A DNA stretch of 64,000 nt from Bernardetia sp. MNP-M8 (GCF_037126285.1 NZ_CP147012.1:5134001-5198000), one strand, 5' to 3'; shown: positions 19,184 through 28,340, counted from the stretch's first letter. Notes: generated by a model not told the origin, from the sequence alone. Numbers and translations are program-made.

Positions 19184-20479
19184 ATGCGACACGAACCTAT
19201 AAAAAGTAACCTTTTCGTAAAAAATCGTAAAAAATTTACAAAAGGCTTACTCTCCAATTCAATTGCTATTTTTAACTCAAATGATATTATGCCAACTAGT
19301 GCTGATGGCACTATGCCTTTTGTACAGCATTCAGATATTTATTATTTGACAGGAATTGACCAAGAAGAAACCATTTTAGTTCTTTTTCCAGATGCAAAAG
19401 AGGAAAAATATAGAGAAGTTCTTTTTGTTAAAGAGACCAATGACCATATTAAAGTTTGGGAAGGAGAAAAGCTCACTAAAGAAGCAGCCACCAAACAATC
19501 AGGAATACAAACAGTATTTTGGACAAGTCAATTTTGGTCTATTTTGCAGCAGTTTTTGATTTTCCCTGCTCAAAATGTCTATCTAACCACCAACGAACAT
19601 ACTAGACAAAGTGTTGAAGTAGAAACTCGTGATGACCGTTTTCGTAAAGAAATACAGCATCGCTTTCCTTTGCATACCTATCAAAGAAGCGCACCTATTT
19701 TACAAAACATTCGTGCTATAAAGGAAAAAACTGAAATAGAATTGATGCGTCATGCCTGTAGTATTACTGAAAAAGGTTTCCGTCGTTTGCTTTCTTTTGT
19801 AAAACCAAATGTGATGGAATATGAGATTGAAGCCGAACTTTTACATGAATTTGTAAGAAATCGTTCTAAAGGTTTTGCTTATGAGCCAATTATTGCAGCA
19901 GGAGAAAACTCTTGTGTTTTGCACTATGTTCAGAATGATAATATCTGTAAAAAAGGAGAGATTATTTTGTTAGACATTGGTGCAGAATATGCAGGTTATG
20001 CGTCGGATATGTCACGAACAATTCCTGTAAGTGGAAAGTACACAAAACGTCAAAAAGAGGTTTATAATGCTGTTTTGCGTGTTCAGCGTGCTGCCATGAA
20101 ACTTCTTAATCCTTCAAATACATTAAATGAATACCACAAAGAAGTGGGAAATTTGATGGAAAAAGAATTGATTGGATTAGGGCTTTTAGATAAAAAAGAA
20201 GTTAAAAATCAAGATCCAAACAATCCATTGTATAAGCAATACTTTATGCACGGAACAACACACCATTTAGGAATTAATGTTCACGATTATGGTGCTTTTG
20301 ATAGAAAAATAGAAGCTGGAATGGTCTTTACTGTTGAACCTGGTATCTATATTCCTAAAGAAAAAATTGGTATTCGTCTTGAAAATGATATTGTCATTAC
20401 AAAAAATGGTTATGATGACTTAATGGGCAATATTCCTATTGAAGTAGAAGAAATTGAAGATTTGATGAATAAAAAATAA
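19184..20479 (+). CDS. pepP: Xaa-Pro aminopeptidase (aminopeptidase P)
   Basis: A cytoplasmic dimetal peptidase that removes N-terminal residues preceding proline. The N-terminal domain (AMP_N, residues about 1-150; ADGTMPFVQHSDIYYLTGID) and the C-terminal pita-bread domain are both present. Metal ligands are visible: Asp pair in LLDIGAEYAGYASDMSRT, His in HHLGINVHDYG, Glu in FTVEPGIYIP and Glu in IRLENDIVI. The 431-residue length is normal. A TACATTTG -7 box lies 35 bases upstream (19142-19149) and a strong terminator follows the stop. Confidence 0.93.
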   Translation: MRHEPIKSNLFVKNRKKFTKGLLSNSIAIFNSNDIMPTSADGTMPFVQHSDIYYLTGIDQEETILVLFPDAKEEKYREVLFVKETNDHIKVWEGEKLTKEAATKQSGIQTVFWTSQFWSILQQFLIFPAQNVYLTTNEHTRQSVEVETRDDRFRKEIQHRFPLHTYQRSAPILQNIRAIKEKTEIELMRHACSITEKGFRRLLSFVKPNVMEYEIEAELLHEFVRNRSKGFAYEPIIAAGENSCVLHYVQNDNICKKGEIILLDIGAEYAGYASDMSRTIPVSGKYTKRQKEVYNAVLRVQRAAMKLLNPSNTLNEYHKEVGNLMEKELIGLGLLDKKEVKNQDPNNPLYKQYFMHGTTHHLGINVHDYGAFDRKIEAGMVFTVEPGIYIPKEKIGIRLENDIVITKNGYDDLMGNIPIEVEEIEDLMNKK

Positions 20480-20486
20480 CAAAAAC

Positions 20487-20522
20487 AAAAAGAGTTAGAT
20501 AATTTTTTGTCTAACTCTTTTT
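20487..20522 (+). terminator. Terminator of pepP
   Basis: A 13-bp perfect stem (20487-20499 with 20510-20522) with a T run, directly after the pepP stop codon. Confidence 0.85.
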
Positions 20523-20540
20523 TTTGAAGTTAATGTGTCG

Positions 20541-20569
20541 TCCTAACATAGCATTACACAACCAATTTT
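20541..20569 (+). repeat. Dispersed 29-bp intergenic repeat, copy 2
   Basis: Matches 414-442 at 25 of 29 positions and, as there, lies just after a terminator. The start of the motif (GTCCTAACAT) also appears near 62876. The remainder of the 337-base gap 20480-20816 holds a palindrome (20602-20621) and the tRNA-Thr promoter. Confidence 0.45.
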
Positions 20570-20601
20570 ATTATGGTACATTTATGTTAAAGCCAAACTT
20601 T

Positions 20602-20621
20602 CCCATAACTTTAGTTATGGG
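20602..20621. repeat. Short perfect palindrome
   Basis: CCCATAACT and AGTTATGGG are separated by two bases. Such hairpins resemble the recognition hairpins at IS200/IS605 ends, but no transposase is nearby, so it may be an isolated remnant. Confidence 0.35.
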
Positions 20622-20765
20622 TTTCATTGTTAATACTTTAATTAATTTCTATTCCTTAGTTAAGTTCATCCATGAAAATTAATTATTTTAATTCATTAAT
20701 AATCAATAGGTTAGACTCACACCTTATAAAAAATCAATAAAAAACACTTTTTTTTCAAAGAAAAA

Positions 20766-20797
20766 TTTGTCTATATCAAAAGAAGATACTACCTTTG
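20766..20797 (+). promoter_or_regulatory. Promoter of tRNA-Thr
   Basis: TTTG at 20766-20769 and TACCTTTG at 20790-20797, spaced by 20 bp, match the Bacteroidota primary-sigma consensus (TTTG, TAnnTTTG). The mature tRNA starts 20 bases downstream. Confidence 0.7.
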
Positions 20798-20816
20798 TAT
20801 CACCAAAGAAAAACAA

Positions 20817-20889
20817 GCCTTCTTAGCTCAGCTGGTAGAGCAATTGATTTGTAATCAATAGGTCAACGGTTCGATCCCGTTAGAAGGCT
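20817..20889 (+). tRNA. tRNA-Thr (anticodon TGT)
   Basis: A complete cloverleaf: 7-bp acceptor stem GCCTTCT/AGAAGGC, D arm with AGCTGGTAGA, anticodon stem around loop TTTGTAA (anticodon TGT), T arm with GGTTCGATCC. The discriminator is T and CCA is not encoded. Confidence 0.95.
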
Positions 20890-20893
20890 CAGA

Positions 20894-20922
20894 AAAACCT
20901 TTCAATCAAGTTGAAAGGTTTT
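20894..20922 (+). terminator. Terminator of tRNA-Thr
   Basis: A 12-bp perfect stem (20894-20905 with 20911-20922) followed by T residues, 5 bases after the tRNA. Confidence 0.85.
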
Positions 20923-20967
20923 TTTATGTTTTTTTTTATGAATTATTGTAAAAACAGTCCTATAAAT

Positions 20968-21012
20968 AAAAAGCCTAAAACTTCAGTTTATCACTGAAGC
21001 TTTAGGCTTTTT
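20968..21012 (-). terminator. Terminator of the cvpA-like gene
   Basis: A long stem (20968-20986 with 20994-21012, one mismatch) with A/T runs on both sides, 30 bases beyond the stop codon of the minus-strand CvpA gene. Confidence 0.8.
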
Positions 21013-21042
21013 CTATGCTATAAAGAAATATTTTATTGCTTA

Positions 21043-21636
21043 CTAATACCTTCTAAGCAAATTACTAATACCTGCCAAGAGATCATTTATTTCTACGCCT
21101 ATTCCGTCCAAAACAAGAACAATATAAGAAAAAACATCCATCACTAGAGGCATAAGCAATGATTTTTCTCTGATTTCAGCTTCTTGAAAAAGACCAATAT
21201 CTATACAAAGAACCATTACAAGACCAATTACAAAACAATATTTGACGAGACTAAAAATAGCTCCTATAAATGAATCAGCAGAACCGAAAAGAGTAAATCG
21301 TAGAAATTTTCTACCCAAGTTTCCTAAAAACTCCATCAAAAGAGCTAACAGAATAGTAATAATAAGAAAGGTTAGAAAAGGAGTCGTTGTTTTGGAAAAT
21401 TTTCCTACTACATCACTTTCTTGAAGAGAGTTAAAACCCAAATATGTACCCGTCATTACCCAATAGACAATAAAAATAAGTATAAATAAAGATAACAGTT
21501 CTACAATAATTCCTTTTAGATAGCCTTGATATGCACCAAAACCAAGAAGCAAAAGTAAGATTACGTCTCCAATTTTGAAGGAATAATCCCAAAATGATTT
21601 GTCTGCTGCACCGATTTCTAAGAGAAGATTTAACAT
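21043..21636 (-). CDS. CvpA family membrane protein
   Basis: A 197-residue inner-membrane protein of the CvpA (colicin V production) family, linked in other bacteria to envelope homeostasis. Four main spans are visible: GDVILLLLLGFGAYQGYLKGIIVELLSLF (with the typical GYxxGxI...L turn), a second span, TPFLTFLIITILLALLMEFLG, and, after LFGSADSFIGAIFSLVKYCFVIG, the fourth. The C-terminal 45 residues are soluble. Full length and monocistronic with its own terminator. Confidence 0.85.
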   Translation of the reverse strand: MLNLLLEIGAADKSFWDYSFKIGDVILLLLLGFGAYQGYLKGIIVELLSLFILIFIVYWVMTGTYLGFNSLQESDVVGKFSKTTTPFLTFLIITILLALLMEFLGNLGRKFLRFTLFGSADSFIGAIFSLVKYCFVIGLVMVLCIDIGLFQEAEIREKSLLMPLVMDVFSYIVLVLDGIGVEINDLLAGISNLLRRY

Positions 21637-22071
21637 AGGTAATTGATTATGCTGTAATTAATACTATAATTTTTGTTTTATATAAAGTTACTACAACGAA
21701 AAATATAAAATTAAAGTCAAAAAATGCTTACTAAATAGTTTGAAAATTGTGATACACTCGTAAATCTATTGAAAGATAAGCAATTTTACAATAAAAAAGC
21801 TATCAAAGTTTTCTAAAAAATAGGTTCAGGTATAGTTTTGTTAGCCTTTTTATGATTTATTTCAGTTTAACGCTATTTATCAAAACAAGTTTTAGAAAAA
21901 AAAATACAATTGTAATCCATTTTTCTATATTTTTCTAATGTTGAAAATTTGCACTATAAAAAGTTTTTTGTATCTTTATTAAAGCTGTTATATTTCACAT
22001 CTTATCGCAACTTTTTAATAAAAGTAGATTATCCTTCCTAATTTCTATACTCCTTATAAAATGAAACTACT
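21637..22071. other. Divergent intergenic region
   Basis: About 435 AT-rich bases between the divergent CvpA gene and the NTF2-like gene. A TAACTTTA box on the minus strand (near 21685) is one base off the -7 consensus for cvpA. No ORF, RNA gene or clear repeat is seen. Confidence 0.4.
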
Positions 22072-22656
22072 ATGACAACAATTTTGGAAAAAACAAATCT
22101 CTTGGAAAGAATAAAGCAAGATTTAAAACAAACAAATGTAGATATCAGCAATCTGAAACGTAGTATTGAAAATAATACGAGTAAAGATAATCTAAACGAC
22201 TTTGAGGACATTATGCCTCCAACTGATGATGTAAATGTCAGAGTAGCACAGATGTACCGTGTTCTGTCTTTTTATGGAAATAATGGAAATGAAAAGCCAA
22301 TTTGGAATGAGTTAAGAAATTGCTTCACTCCTTCTGCTATTATGACAAATAATACATTTGGTGAGCCTATTCGTTTGTCTGTTGATAGATTTATCAGTTT
22401 GTTTCGTTCACAAATTCAACAAAATGACTTTCCTCCCTTTTATGTTCGTGAACTCAATTATAAAATTGAACAGTTTGGCAATATTGCACAGCGTTTTGGT
22501 GGTTTTGAAATCTGTTATTATGATTCAAATATTGAAAACAAAAAAGGAATGGCAAGCATCGAACTGTTATTTATAAAAGGAGATTGGAAAATTAACTCTA
22601 TGATTTGGCAAGAAGAAACCGAATATTTTAAATTACCTATTCGTTTTATTCTATAA
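22072..22656 (+). CDS. Hypothetical protein, probable NTF2-like fold
   Basis: No family is recognised with certainty. After a 45-residue helical, possibly coiled-coil N-terminus (NLLERIKQDLKQTNVDISNLKRSIEN), residues about 60-194 follow the helix-helix-strand pattern of NTF2/SnoaL-like proteins: a helix with ELRNCFTPSAIM, a turn, SVDRFISLFRSQI, then strands ELNYKIEQFGNIAQRFGGFEICYY, GMASIELLFIKGDWKINSMIWQEE. Such domains bind small ligands or act as scaffolds. The fold assignment is inference. It stands alone on the plus strand. Confidence 0.6.
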   Translation: MTTILEKTNLLERIKQDLKQTNVDISNLKRSIENNTSKDNLNDFEDIMPPTDDVNVRVAQMYRVLSFYGNNGNEKPIWNELRNCFTPSAIMTNNTFGEPIRLSVDRFISLFRSQIQQNDFPPFYVRELNYKIEQFGNIAQRFGGFEICYYDSNIENKKGMASIELLFIKGDWKINSMIWQEETEYFKLPIRFIL

Positions 22657-22696
22657 AAAAAATTATTGGTTATCTTACAATATTTATGAGATATGT

Positions 22697-22724
22697 TAAA
22701 AATTGTCGGTGAGACACCAACAAC
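22697..22724. repeat. GACACCAACAAC palindrome family, copy B
   Basis: Between two convergent genes, TTGTCGGTG and CACCAACAA form a 9-bp hairpin with one mismatch and a three-base loop; the right arm carries GACACCAACAAC at 22713-22724. Other members lie at 7416, 35084, 43566 and 54144. Confidence 0.5.
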
Positions 22725-22741
22725 TTTCAAGAGGAAAATGA

Positions 22742-23602
22742 CTAGATAGAATAATTAATGTCTTTTGAAAATACTCTACTTCCATCTATCCACAAGATTT
22801 TACTTTTCATCAAAATAATTTCTTGTGGTTTTTTTATATTTTCACTTATCAAAAAATGAGTTTTCAGATTTCCTTTTTTATCTGTACAAAGTAAATAATT
22901 TTCATTTTGCTGTTTTTCATTTTCTACTAAATAACTACAAATCAAATAACTTTCATTTTCTGTATAAAGAATAGAGTTTTGAATATTTTGATTTGTCTTC
23001 TTAAACACAAAATTTGAAATATCCTTATAATTTGGATGACTTATTAGATACTCATCAGTAGAATAAAAATACTGTTTTACTTTGGATTTCAGATTATAAT
23101 ATTCTTCTTCAATAACTTCTATTTGTTCTTTATCTGTATTAATTTCTATTTCTAAATTAGGTTTTAGAGGAACAGAATAGTAATTCGATTGTAGAGAAAA
23201 AGCTACTTTGGGTTCGTTCTGATTATCTTCTTCTATAACTCCATAATAACTTACTTCTTCCAATTCCCAAATTGTTTCAAAATCTGTATTTAGAGCCTTC
23301 AAGCCTTTTGCAAGTGGCATTTCATGTTGAAAATCAATTTCTGATAATAAAATAGTTTCATCAAAAAAAGTAAGAAGTGTTTGAGTAGCTTCCATTTCAG
23401 CCATTGCTACAATTTGTTTTTTATAATTGTCCAAGATAAGAAGTTGAGATATATTTTTCTGTTCTTGCTTTTCTCTGATTTCTAAAACTATTAAATCACT
23501 TTTTGGATCAGGAAAAACACGCCAAATTTTTTGATTTACTGCTTTTGGTATAAAAGAACATAATCTATTATTTTCATCATATTCTATTTCAACATTTACC
23601 AT
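22742..23602 (-). CDS. Hypothetical protein, DUF4905-like
   Basis: A soluble, strand-rich protein of 286 residues without a signal peptide. The opening VNVEIEYDENNRLCSFIPKAVNQKIWRVFPDPKSDLIVLEIRE, followed by repeated strand-turn units (ISQLLILDNYKKQIV, ALNTDFETIWELEEVSYYG, YLLCTDKKGNLKTHFL), resembles the DUF4905 family and suggests a propeller-like fold. Function unknown. It follows dnaX on the same strand with a gap of 35 bases, so co-transcription with dnaX is likely. The gap contains two short AT-rich repeats of the type ATTCATAATTC. Confidence 0.6.
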   Translation of the reverse strand: MVNVEIEYDENNRLCSFIPKAVNQKIWRVFPDPKSDLIVLEIREKQEQKNISQLLILDNYKKQIVAMAEMEATQTLLTFFDETILLSEIDFQHEMPLAKGLKALNTDFETIWELEEVSYYGVIEEDNQNEPKVAFSLQSNYYSVPLKPNLEIEINTDKEQIEVIEEEYYNLKSKVKQYFYSTDEYLISHPNYKDISNFVFKKTNQNIQNSILYTENESYLICSYLVENEKQQNENYLLCTDKKGNLKTHFLISENIKKPQEIILMKSKILWIDGSRVFSKDINYSI

Positions 23603-23637
23603 TTATAATTCATCATTTGCAATTCATAATTCATTTT

Positions 23638-25352
23638 CTAGTTGTCTAATTGTAAACCAAAACGTCGCATAGCTTCATTTATTAAAGGAAACTCTTTAAC
23701 CAAAACGTCTAGCTTTTCTTGTTCGGATAATGCTTTTACAGGTATTTGCTTTTCTATATGTTGGTCTATAATTTCTATTTGCACAAAATCATTATCCAAA
23801 TTATTGGCTAAATGAGGATTTAGTGCAATTCTGATAGTAGAAAATTCGGAACGCAATGCAATATTATTGAGTAATTCTACTTTAATAATTGGTGATTTTT
23901 CTACTACTAATTTTGCATTGATTAGACTTCCTGCAAAAGCTGAAGGGCTTGATTTGAAAAACTCTTTCCAAACTTTTTGAGCTTTTGCTGTATCAAAACT
24001 AGAATTTCGGTCAGCTTGTGAATTGACTACTTTCTTTTCTTCTACTTTACTTTCAACAACTACTTTCTTTTGAATTTTGACATTTGTTGTAACCTTTGGC
24101 GTTTTCTTCCAAGGTATATCTTCTGTATTTTTTGCTAAAGCTGGGTTTTGATATGAAGTAGTTGTCTTTGATATAGAATTTTGTTCTTCGGATGGATTTT
24201 GAGATTTAGCTAGTCTTTTTTTTTTAAATCTTCCACCAGTTGAGGAATAGAAAGTGCAGCCATTACATGAGAAAGTTTCAAAAGTGTCATTTCTACATGA
24301 AGACGCTGATTTTTGCTGTTTTTATATCCCAACTCACAAGCAGAAGCCAAATTAAGAGCCGACATCAAAAATGAAAAAGAAGATGCAGCAGCTTGAGATT
24401 TATATTTTTCTTTTATCGATTCAGAAAGTTCTAATAAAGAAACCGTTGCAGCATCTTTTGAAACCAATAAATCACGTAAATGCTCACAAAGACCAACTAC
24501 AAAATTATGTCCGTCAAACCCTTTTTTCAATATTTCATCAAAAATAAGTAAGGCTTCAGTATGATTTCTACTCAAAAAGGCATCTGTCAATTTAAAGTAA
24601 TAATCATAATCCAAGACATGCAAATTATCGATAGCACGAACATAAGTTAGCTTTCGGTCAGGTGAAAACGTAACTAGCATATCAAAAATAGAAAGAGCAT
24701 CACGCAAAGCACCATCAGCTTTTCTTCCGATAAGTTGTAAAGCCTCTTCTTCTGCTTCTACATTTTCTTTGATAGCAATTTTTTCTAAATGACGAGCTAC
24801 ATCATTGGGCTGAATTCTATTAAAATCAAAAATCTGACAACGAGAAAGAATAGTAGGAATGATTTTGTGTTTTTCTGTCGTTGCCAAAATAAAAATAGCA
24901 TACGAAGGTGGCTCTTCCAAAGTCTTCAAAAAAGCATTAAAGGCTTGATTGGAAAGCATGTGAACCTCATCAATAATATAGACTTTCTTTTTTCCAGCCT
25001 GAGGAGGATAACGCACTTGCTCAATTAGATTACGAATATCTTCAACTGAGTTATTCGAAGCTGCATCCAATTCACTAATATTAAGTGAATTACCACTATT
25101 AAAAGATTTACATGACGTACACTCATCGCAAGGTTCTGTTTCTGGCGTAATATTCAAACAATTGATTGTCTTTGCCAAAATACGAGAACAAGTTGTTTTA
25201 CCAACACCACGAGGGCCACAAAACAAAAAAGCCTGTGCAAGTTGGCTTGAGCGAATTGCGTTTTTGAGAGTATCCGTGATGTGAGATTGTCCGACGACAG
25301 CATCAAAAGTATCTGGGCGATACTTACGTGCCGAAACTACATAATTTTCCAT
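23638..25352 (-). CDS. dnaX: DNA polymerase III tau subunit (full-length dnaX, via -1 shift at an A10 run)
   Basis: The clamp-loader subunit tau. The zero frame from the ATG at 25352 stops at 24210, right after ten consecutive A (24225-24216 on the minus strand). Re-reading one A (or adding one A in the transcript) enters a frame that is open for 193 codons to 23638. It encodes a Lys/Val/Ser-rich linker, then VWKEFFKSSPSAFAGSLINAKLVVEKSPIIKVELLNN and the terminal domain ending in NEAMRRFGLQLDN, the expected tau C-terminal part. No stop interrupts it. Full product about 571 residues. Homopolymer slippage making tau and gamma is established for Thermus thermophilus dnaX; here it is inferred from sequence. 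Confidence 0.75.
24210..25352 (-). CDS. dnaX: DNA polymerase III gamma-type product (zero-frame dnaX)
   Basis: The zero-frame product has 380 residues and contains the complete AAA+ clamp-loader ATPase: Walker A GPRGVGKTT near residue 46, a zinc-binding cysteine cluster (CLNITPETEPCDECTSC), Walker B VYIIDEVHML, sensor ATTEKHKIIPTILSRCQIFDF and the oligomerisation domain. It ends LKKKD at the stop codon that directly follows the A10 run. This corresponds in size to the gamma subunit, which lacks the polymerase- and helicase-binding region. The gene is upstream of the DUF4905-like gene. Confidence 0.9.
   Translation of the reverse strand: MENYVVSARKYRPDTFDAVVGQSHITDTLKNAIRSSQLAQAFLFCGPRGVGKTTCSRILAKTINCLNITPETEPCDECTSCKSFNSGNSLNISELDAASNNSVEDIRNLIEQVRYPPQAGKKKVYIIDEVHMLSNQAFNAFLKTLEEPPSYAIFILATTEKHKIIPTILSRCQIFDFNRIQPNDVARHLEKIAIKENVEAEEEALQLIGRKADGALRDALSIFDMLVTFSPDRKLTYVRAIDNLHVLDYDYYFKLTDAFLSRNHTEALLIFDEILKKGFDGHNFVVGLCEHLRDLLVSKDAATVSLLELSESIKEKYKSQAAASSFSFLMSALNLASACELGYKNSKNQRLHVEMTLLKLSHVMAALSIPQLVEDLKKKD
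24216..24225 (-). other. Slippery homopolymer (A10) within dnaX
   Basis: Ten T on the plus strand give ten A in the mRNA, read in zero frame as the end of TTA plus three AAA codons, then GAC and the stop TAG. A one-base backward slip gives AGA CTA GCT and continues the gene. No strong downstream hairpin was noticed, which favours transcriptional slippage over a stimulated ribosomal frameshift. Confidence 0.75.
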
Positions 25353-25596
25353 TCCACGAAGTTACGAAGAAATTTATGTTTTTGATAGTTATTTTTTACT
25401 AATTTGGTTAGAAGCTGGTAACTAAAATAGATTTTGATTTTAAAAATTGCTAGTCTTTAATATTTTTGAGATTGTTATACTAAAATGCAAATAAAATTTA
25501 ATTCTTTCTCAAAAATTTCTGAACTTTACAGATTAAACGCATTGTTACAAAAATAATTTACTGATAACTGTTTACTGGTAACTGATAACTGAACAA

Positions 25597-28269
25597 ATGA
25601 AAGAACTTAGCAACACCTACCAACCCACCGAGATAGAAGACAAGTGGTATGAATACTGGCTTGAAAACAAGTTTTTTGAAGCTCAAGTAAATCCTGAAAA
25701 AGAATCTTATACTGTCGTTATTCCTCCACCAAATGTTACAGGTGTCCTTCACATGGGACACATGCTCAACAATACCATTCAAGATATTTTGGTGCGTCGT
25801 GCCAGAATGCAGGGATTTGAGGCTCTTTGGGTACCAGGGACTGACCACGCATCTATCGCTACGGAGGCTAAAGTAGTTCGTTTGCTTCGTGAACAAGGAA
25901 TTAAAAAATCTGACCTTACAAGAGAACAGTTTTTGGCTCATGCTTATGAGTGGAAAGACAAATACGGTGGAATCATTCTTGAGCAGCTCAAAAAACTAGG
26001 GGCTAGTTGTGATTGGAATCGTACAGGTTTTACAATGGATGAAGGTTATTATAAAGCTGTTATTCGTGTTTTTGTTGATATGTATAAAAAAGGCTATATC
26101 TATCGTAGCCTGAGAATGGTAAACTGGGATTGTGAAGCTCAGACAACTATTTCAAATGAAGAAATAATCTATAAAGAAGAAGGCGAAAGAGCATTTTTAT
26201 ATCATACAAAATATGAATTAGAAGACGGAGGAACAATCACAATAGCAACACAAAGACCTGAAACAATTATGGGTGATGTTGCCATTGCTGTAAATCCAAC
26301 CGATGAGCGTTTCAAACATTTAATAGGTAAAAATGCAATTGTTCCTTTTATTGGTCGTAAAATTCCAATTATTGGAGATGAGTATGTAGAAATAGATTTT
26401 GGAACAGGATTATTGAAAGTTACGCCTGCACACGATCCAAATGACTACGAAATCGGACAAAGACATAATTTACCAGTTATTGATACAATTAATGACGATG
26501 GAACTTTAAACGATAAATGTGAAATGCCAGAAATGGTAGGAAAAGACCGTTTTGAGGTTCGTAAATTGATTACAAAGAAATTAGAAGAAGCAGGTTTATT
26601 AGTAGAAAAAGAAGAAGTTGTTTCAAGAATCGGTCGTTCTGAACGCACAGGAAGCGTTGTTGAGCCAAAATTATCGTTGCAATGGTTTATCAAAATGAAA
26701 GAAATTTCTGCGACGGCTTTAGAAGTTGTTGAGAAAGATGAAATCATTTTACACCCTGCAAAATTCAAAAATACATACCGTCATTGGATGGAAAATGTAA
26801 GAGATTGGTGTATTTCTCGTCAGCTTTGGTGGGGACATCAAATTCCTGCTTATTTCTATGGAGATGGAGATGATGATTTTGTTGTAGCCGAAACTAAGGA
26901 AGAAGCTCTGCAATTGATCAAAGAAAAAACAGGAAAAGAAGTAACTGAAAATGATATTCGTCAAGACGATGATGTTTTGGATACGTGGGCTTCTTCTTGG
27001 CTTTGGCCTATCGCTGTTTTTGATGGATTTAATGATGAATGTTTTGATAAAGAAACAGGAAAAATTGATTTATCTAAAAATAAAGAATTAGACTTTTTCT
27101 ATCCTACACAAGTTTTGGTAACTGCGCCTGAGATTCTTTTCTTTTGGGTAGCCCGAATGATAATTGCAGGTTACGAATATACAGGCAAACGTCCGTTTAA
27201 AGATGTTTATTTGACAGGAATTGTACGAGATAAGCAAGGTAGAAAAATGTCTAAGTCATTAGGAAATTCGCCTGACCCATTAGATTTAATCAAACAGTAT
27301 GGTGCTGATGGGGTTCGTGTAGGAATGCTTTTCTCTTCTCCAGCAGGAAATGATTTGCCTTTTGATGAGAAATTATGCTTTCAAGGAAGTAAATTTTCTA
27401 ATAAAATATGGAATGCTTTCTTACTTTTGAAGTCCCTTGAACAAACAAGTGATGCTATTCCACAAGGAAATCAAGTGGCGATAAATTGGTTTGAAGCAAA
27501 ACTAAATCAGTCTTTGACAGAAATTGAGAATCATTATAAAGAATATCGTATTTCTGATGCGCTTTTGGGGGTTTATAAATTGATTTGGGACGAATTCTGC
27601 TCTAATTATTTAGAAATGATAAAGCCTGCCTACGGTTCTCCAATTGATAAAGGAACATACAATAAAACAATTGAGTTTTTCGAAACACTCATGAAAATTT
27701 TACATCCTTTTATGCCATTTATCACAGAAGAGCTTTGGCATTTATTAAATGAAAGAGGAGAAAAAGAAGCGATTATAGTTGCAGAATATCCAAAAGTAAA
27801 AGAATTTGATGCTGCTATTTTAGAAAAAACAGAACAGATTTTTGAAATAGTTTCTCAGGTTGGAAAGGTTAGAAATGCTAAAAATATTTCTCCTAAAGAA
27901 AAGCTAGATTTATTTGTAAAAACGTCTAATGCTGCTTTTTATGATGAATATCTTTCTCTGATTCAGAAATTAGCAGGAGTTGATAAAATCAATTTTACAG
28001 ACGAAAAGCCAAATCCAGCTATGAGTTTTGTAGTAAAAGGAGATGAGTTTTCTGTTCCAGTTCAGATTAATGTAGAAGAAGAACGTCAAAACTTAGAGAA
28101 AGAAATCAAATATACAAAAGGCTTTTTGGTAAGTGTTGATAAAAAACTTTCAAATGAGCGTTTTGTAAATAATGCCAAACCTGATATTATTGAAAAAGAA
28201 CGTCAAAAGAAAGCTGACGCAGAAGCCAAAATTAAAGCTTTGGAAGAAGCTTTGTTAAGTTTGGTTTAA
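25597..28269 (+). CDS. valS: Valyl-tRNA synthetase
   Basis: A class I synthetase of 890 residues that charges tRNA-Val in the cytoplasm. The HIGH-type motif is PNVTGVLHMGHMLNN (residues about 48-62) and the KMSKS motif is GRKMSKSLGNSPDPL (about 547-561). The editing (CP1) domain lies between them with ATQRPETIMGDVAIAVNP. The anticodon-binding domain and the C-terminal coiled-coil arm (EEERQNLEKEIKYTKGFLVSVDKKL) are complete. The start ATG follows a short run of imperfect direct repeats based on ACTGATAACTG. Divergent from dnaX. Confidence 0.97.
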   Translation: MKELSNTYQPTEIEDKWYEYWLENKFFEAQVNPEKESYTVVIPPPNVTGVLHMGHMLNNTIQDILVRRARMQGFEALWVPGTDHASIATEAKVVRLLREQGIKKSDLTREQFLAHAYEWKDKYGGIILEQLKKLGASCDWNRTGFTMDEGYYKAVIRVFVDMYKKGYIYRSLRMVNWDCEAQTTISNEEIIYKEEGERAFLYHTKYELEDGGTITIATQRPETIMGDVAIAVNPTDERFKHLIGKNAIVPFIGRKIPIIGDEYVEIDFGTGLLKVTPAHDPNDYEIGQRHNLPVIDTINDDGTLNDKCEMPEMVGKDRFEVRKLITKKLEEAGLLVEKEEVVSRIGRSERTGSVVEPKLSLQWFIKMKEISATALEVVEKDEIILHPAKFKNTYRHWMENVRDWCISRQLWWGHQIPAYFYGDGDDDFVVAETKEEALQLIKEKTGKEVTENDIRQDDDVLDTWASSWLWPIAVFDGFNDECFDKETGKIDLSKNKELDFFYPTQVLVTAPEILFFWVARMIIAGYEYTGKRPFKDVYLTGIVRDKQGRKMSKSLGNSPDPLDLIKQYGADGVRVGMLFSSPAGNDLPFDEKLCFQGSKFSNKIWNAFLLLKSLEQTSDAIPQGNQVAINWFEAKLNQSLTEIENHYKEYRISDALLGVYKLIWDEFCSNYLEMIKPAYGSPIDKGTYNKTIEFFETLMKILHPFMPFITEELWHLLNERGEKEAIIVAEYPKVKEFDAAILEKTEQIFEIVSQVGKVRNAKNISPKEKLDLFVKTSNAAFYDEYLSLIQKLAGVDKINFTDEKPNPAMSFVVKGDEFSVPVQINVEEERQNLEKEIKYTKGFLVSVDKKLSNERFVNNAKPDIIEKERQKKADAEAKIKALEEALLSLV

Positions 28270-28283
28270 TTGATTAATAATAT

Positions 28284-28320
28284 ATACGAACAGTTTATTC
28301 ATTTTATAAACTGTTCGTAT
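28284..28320. terminator. Perfect 15-bp hairpin after valS
   Basis: Arms 28284-28298 and 28306-28320 are perfect complements with a seven-base loop, 15 bases after the valS stop. There is no clear T run, so it may act as an mRNA-stabilising hairpin rather than a classical terminator. Confidence 0.55.
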
Positions 28321-28340
28321 AAATCTACAACAATTTATTT

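Noticed and set aside
20602-20621. IS200/IS605 insertion sequence
   Set aside because: Only a hairpin resembling its ends is seen; no transposase or second end is present.
23638-23856. A separate 72-residue gene downstream of dnaX
   Set aside because: The frame is open upstream to the A10 run and the translated segment is the C-terminal part of tau, so it is not an independent gene.
25558-25941. A 127-residue minus-strand ORF at the start of valS
   Set aside because: Antisense shadow of the valyl-tRNA synthetase catalytic domain.
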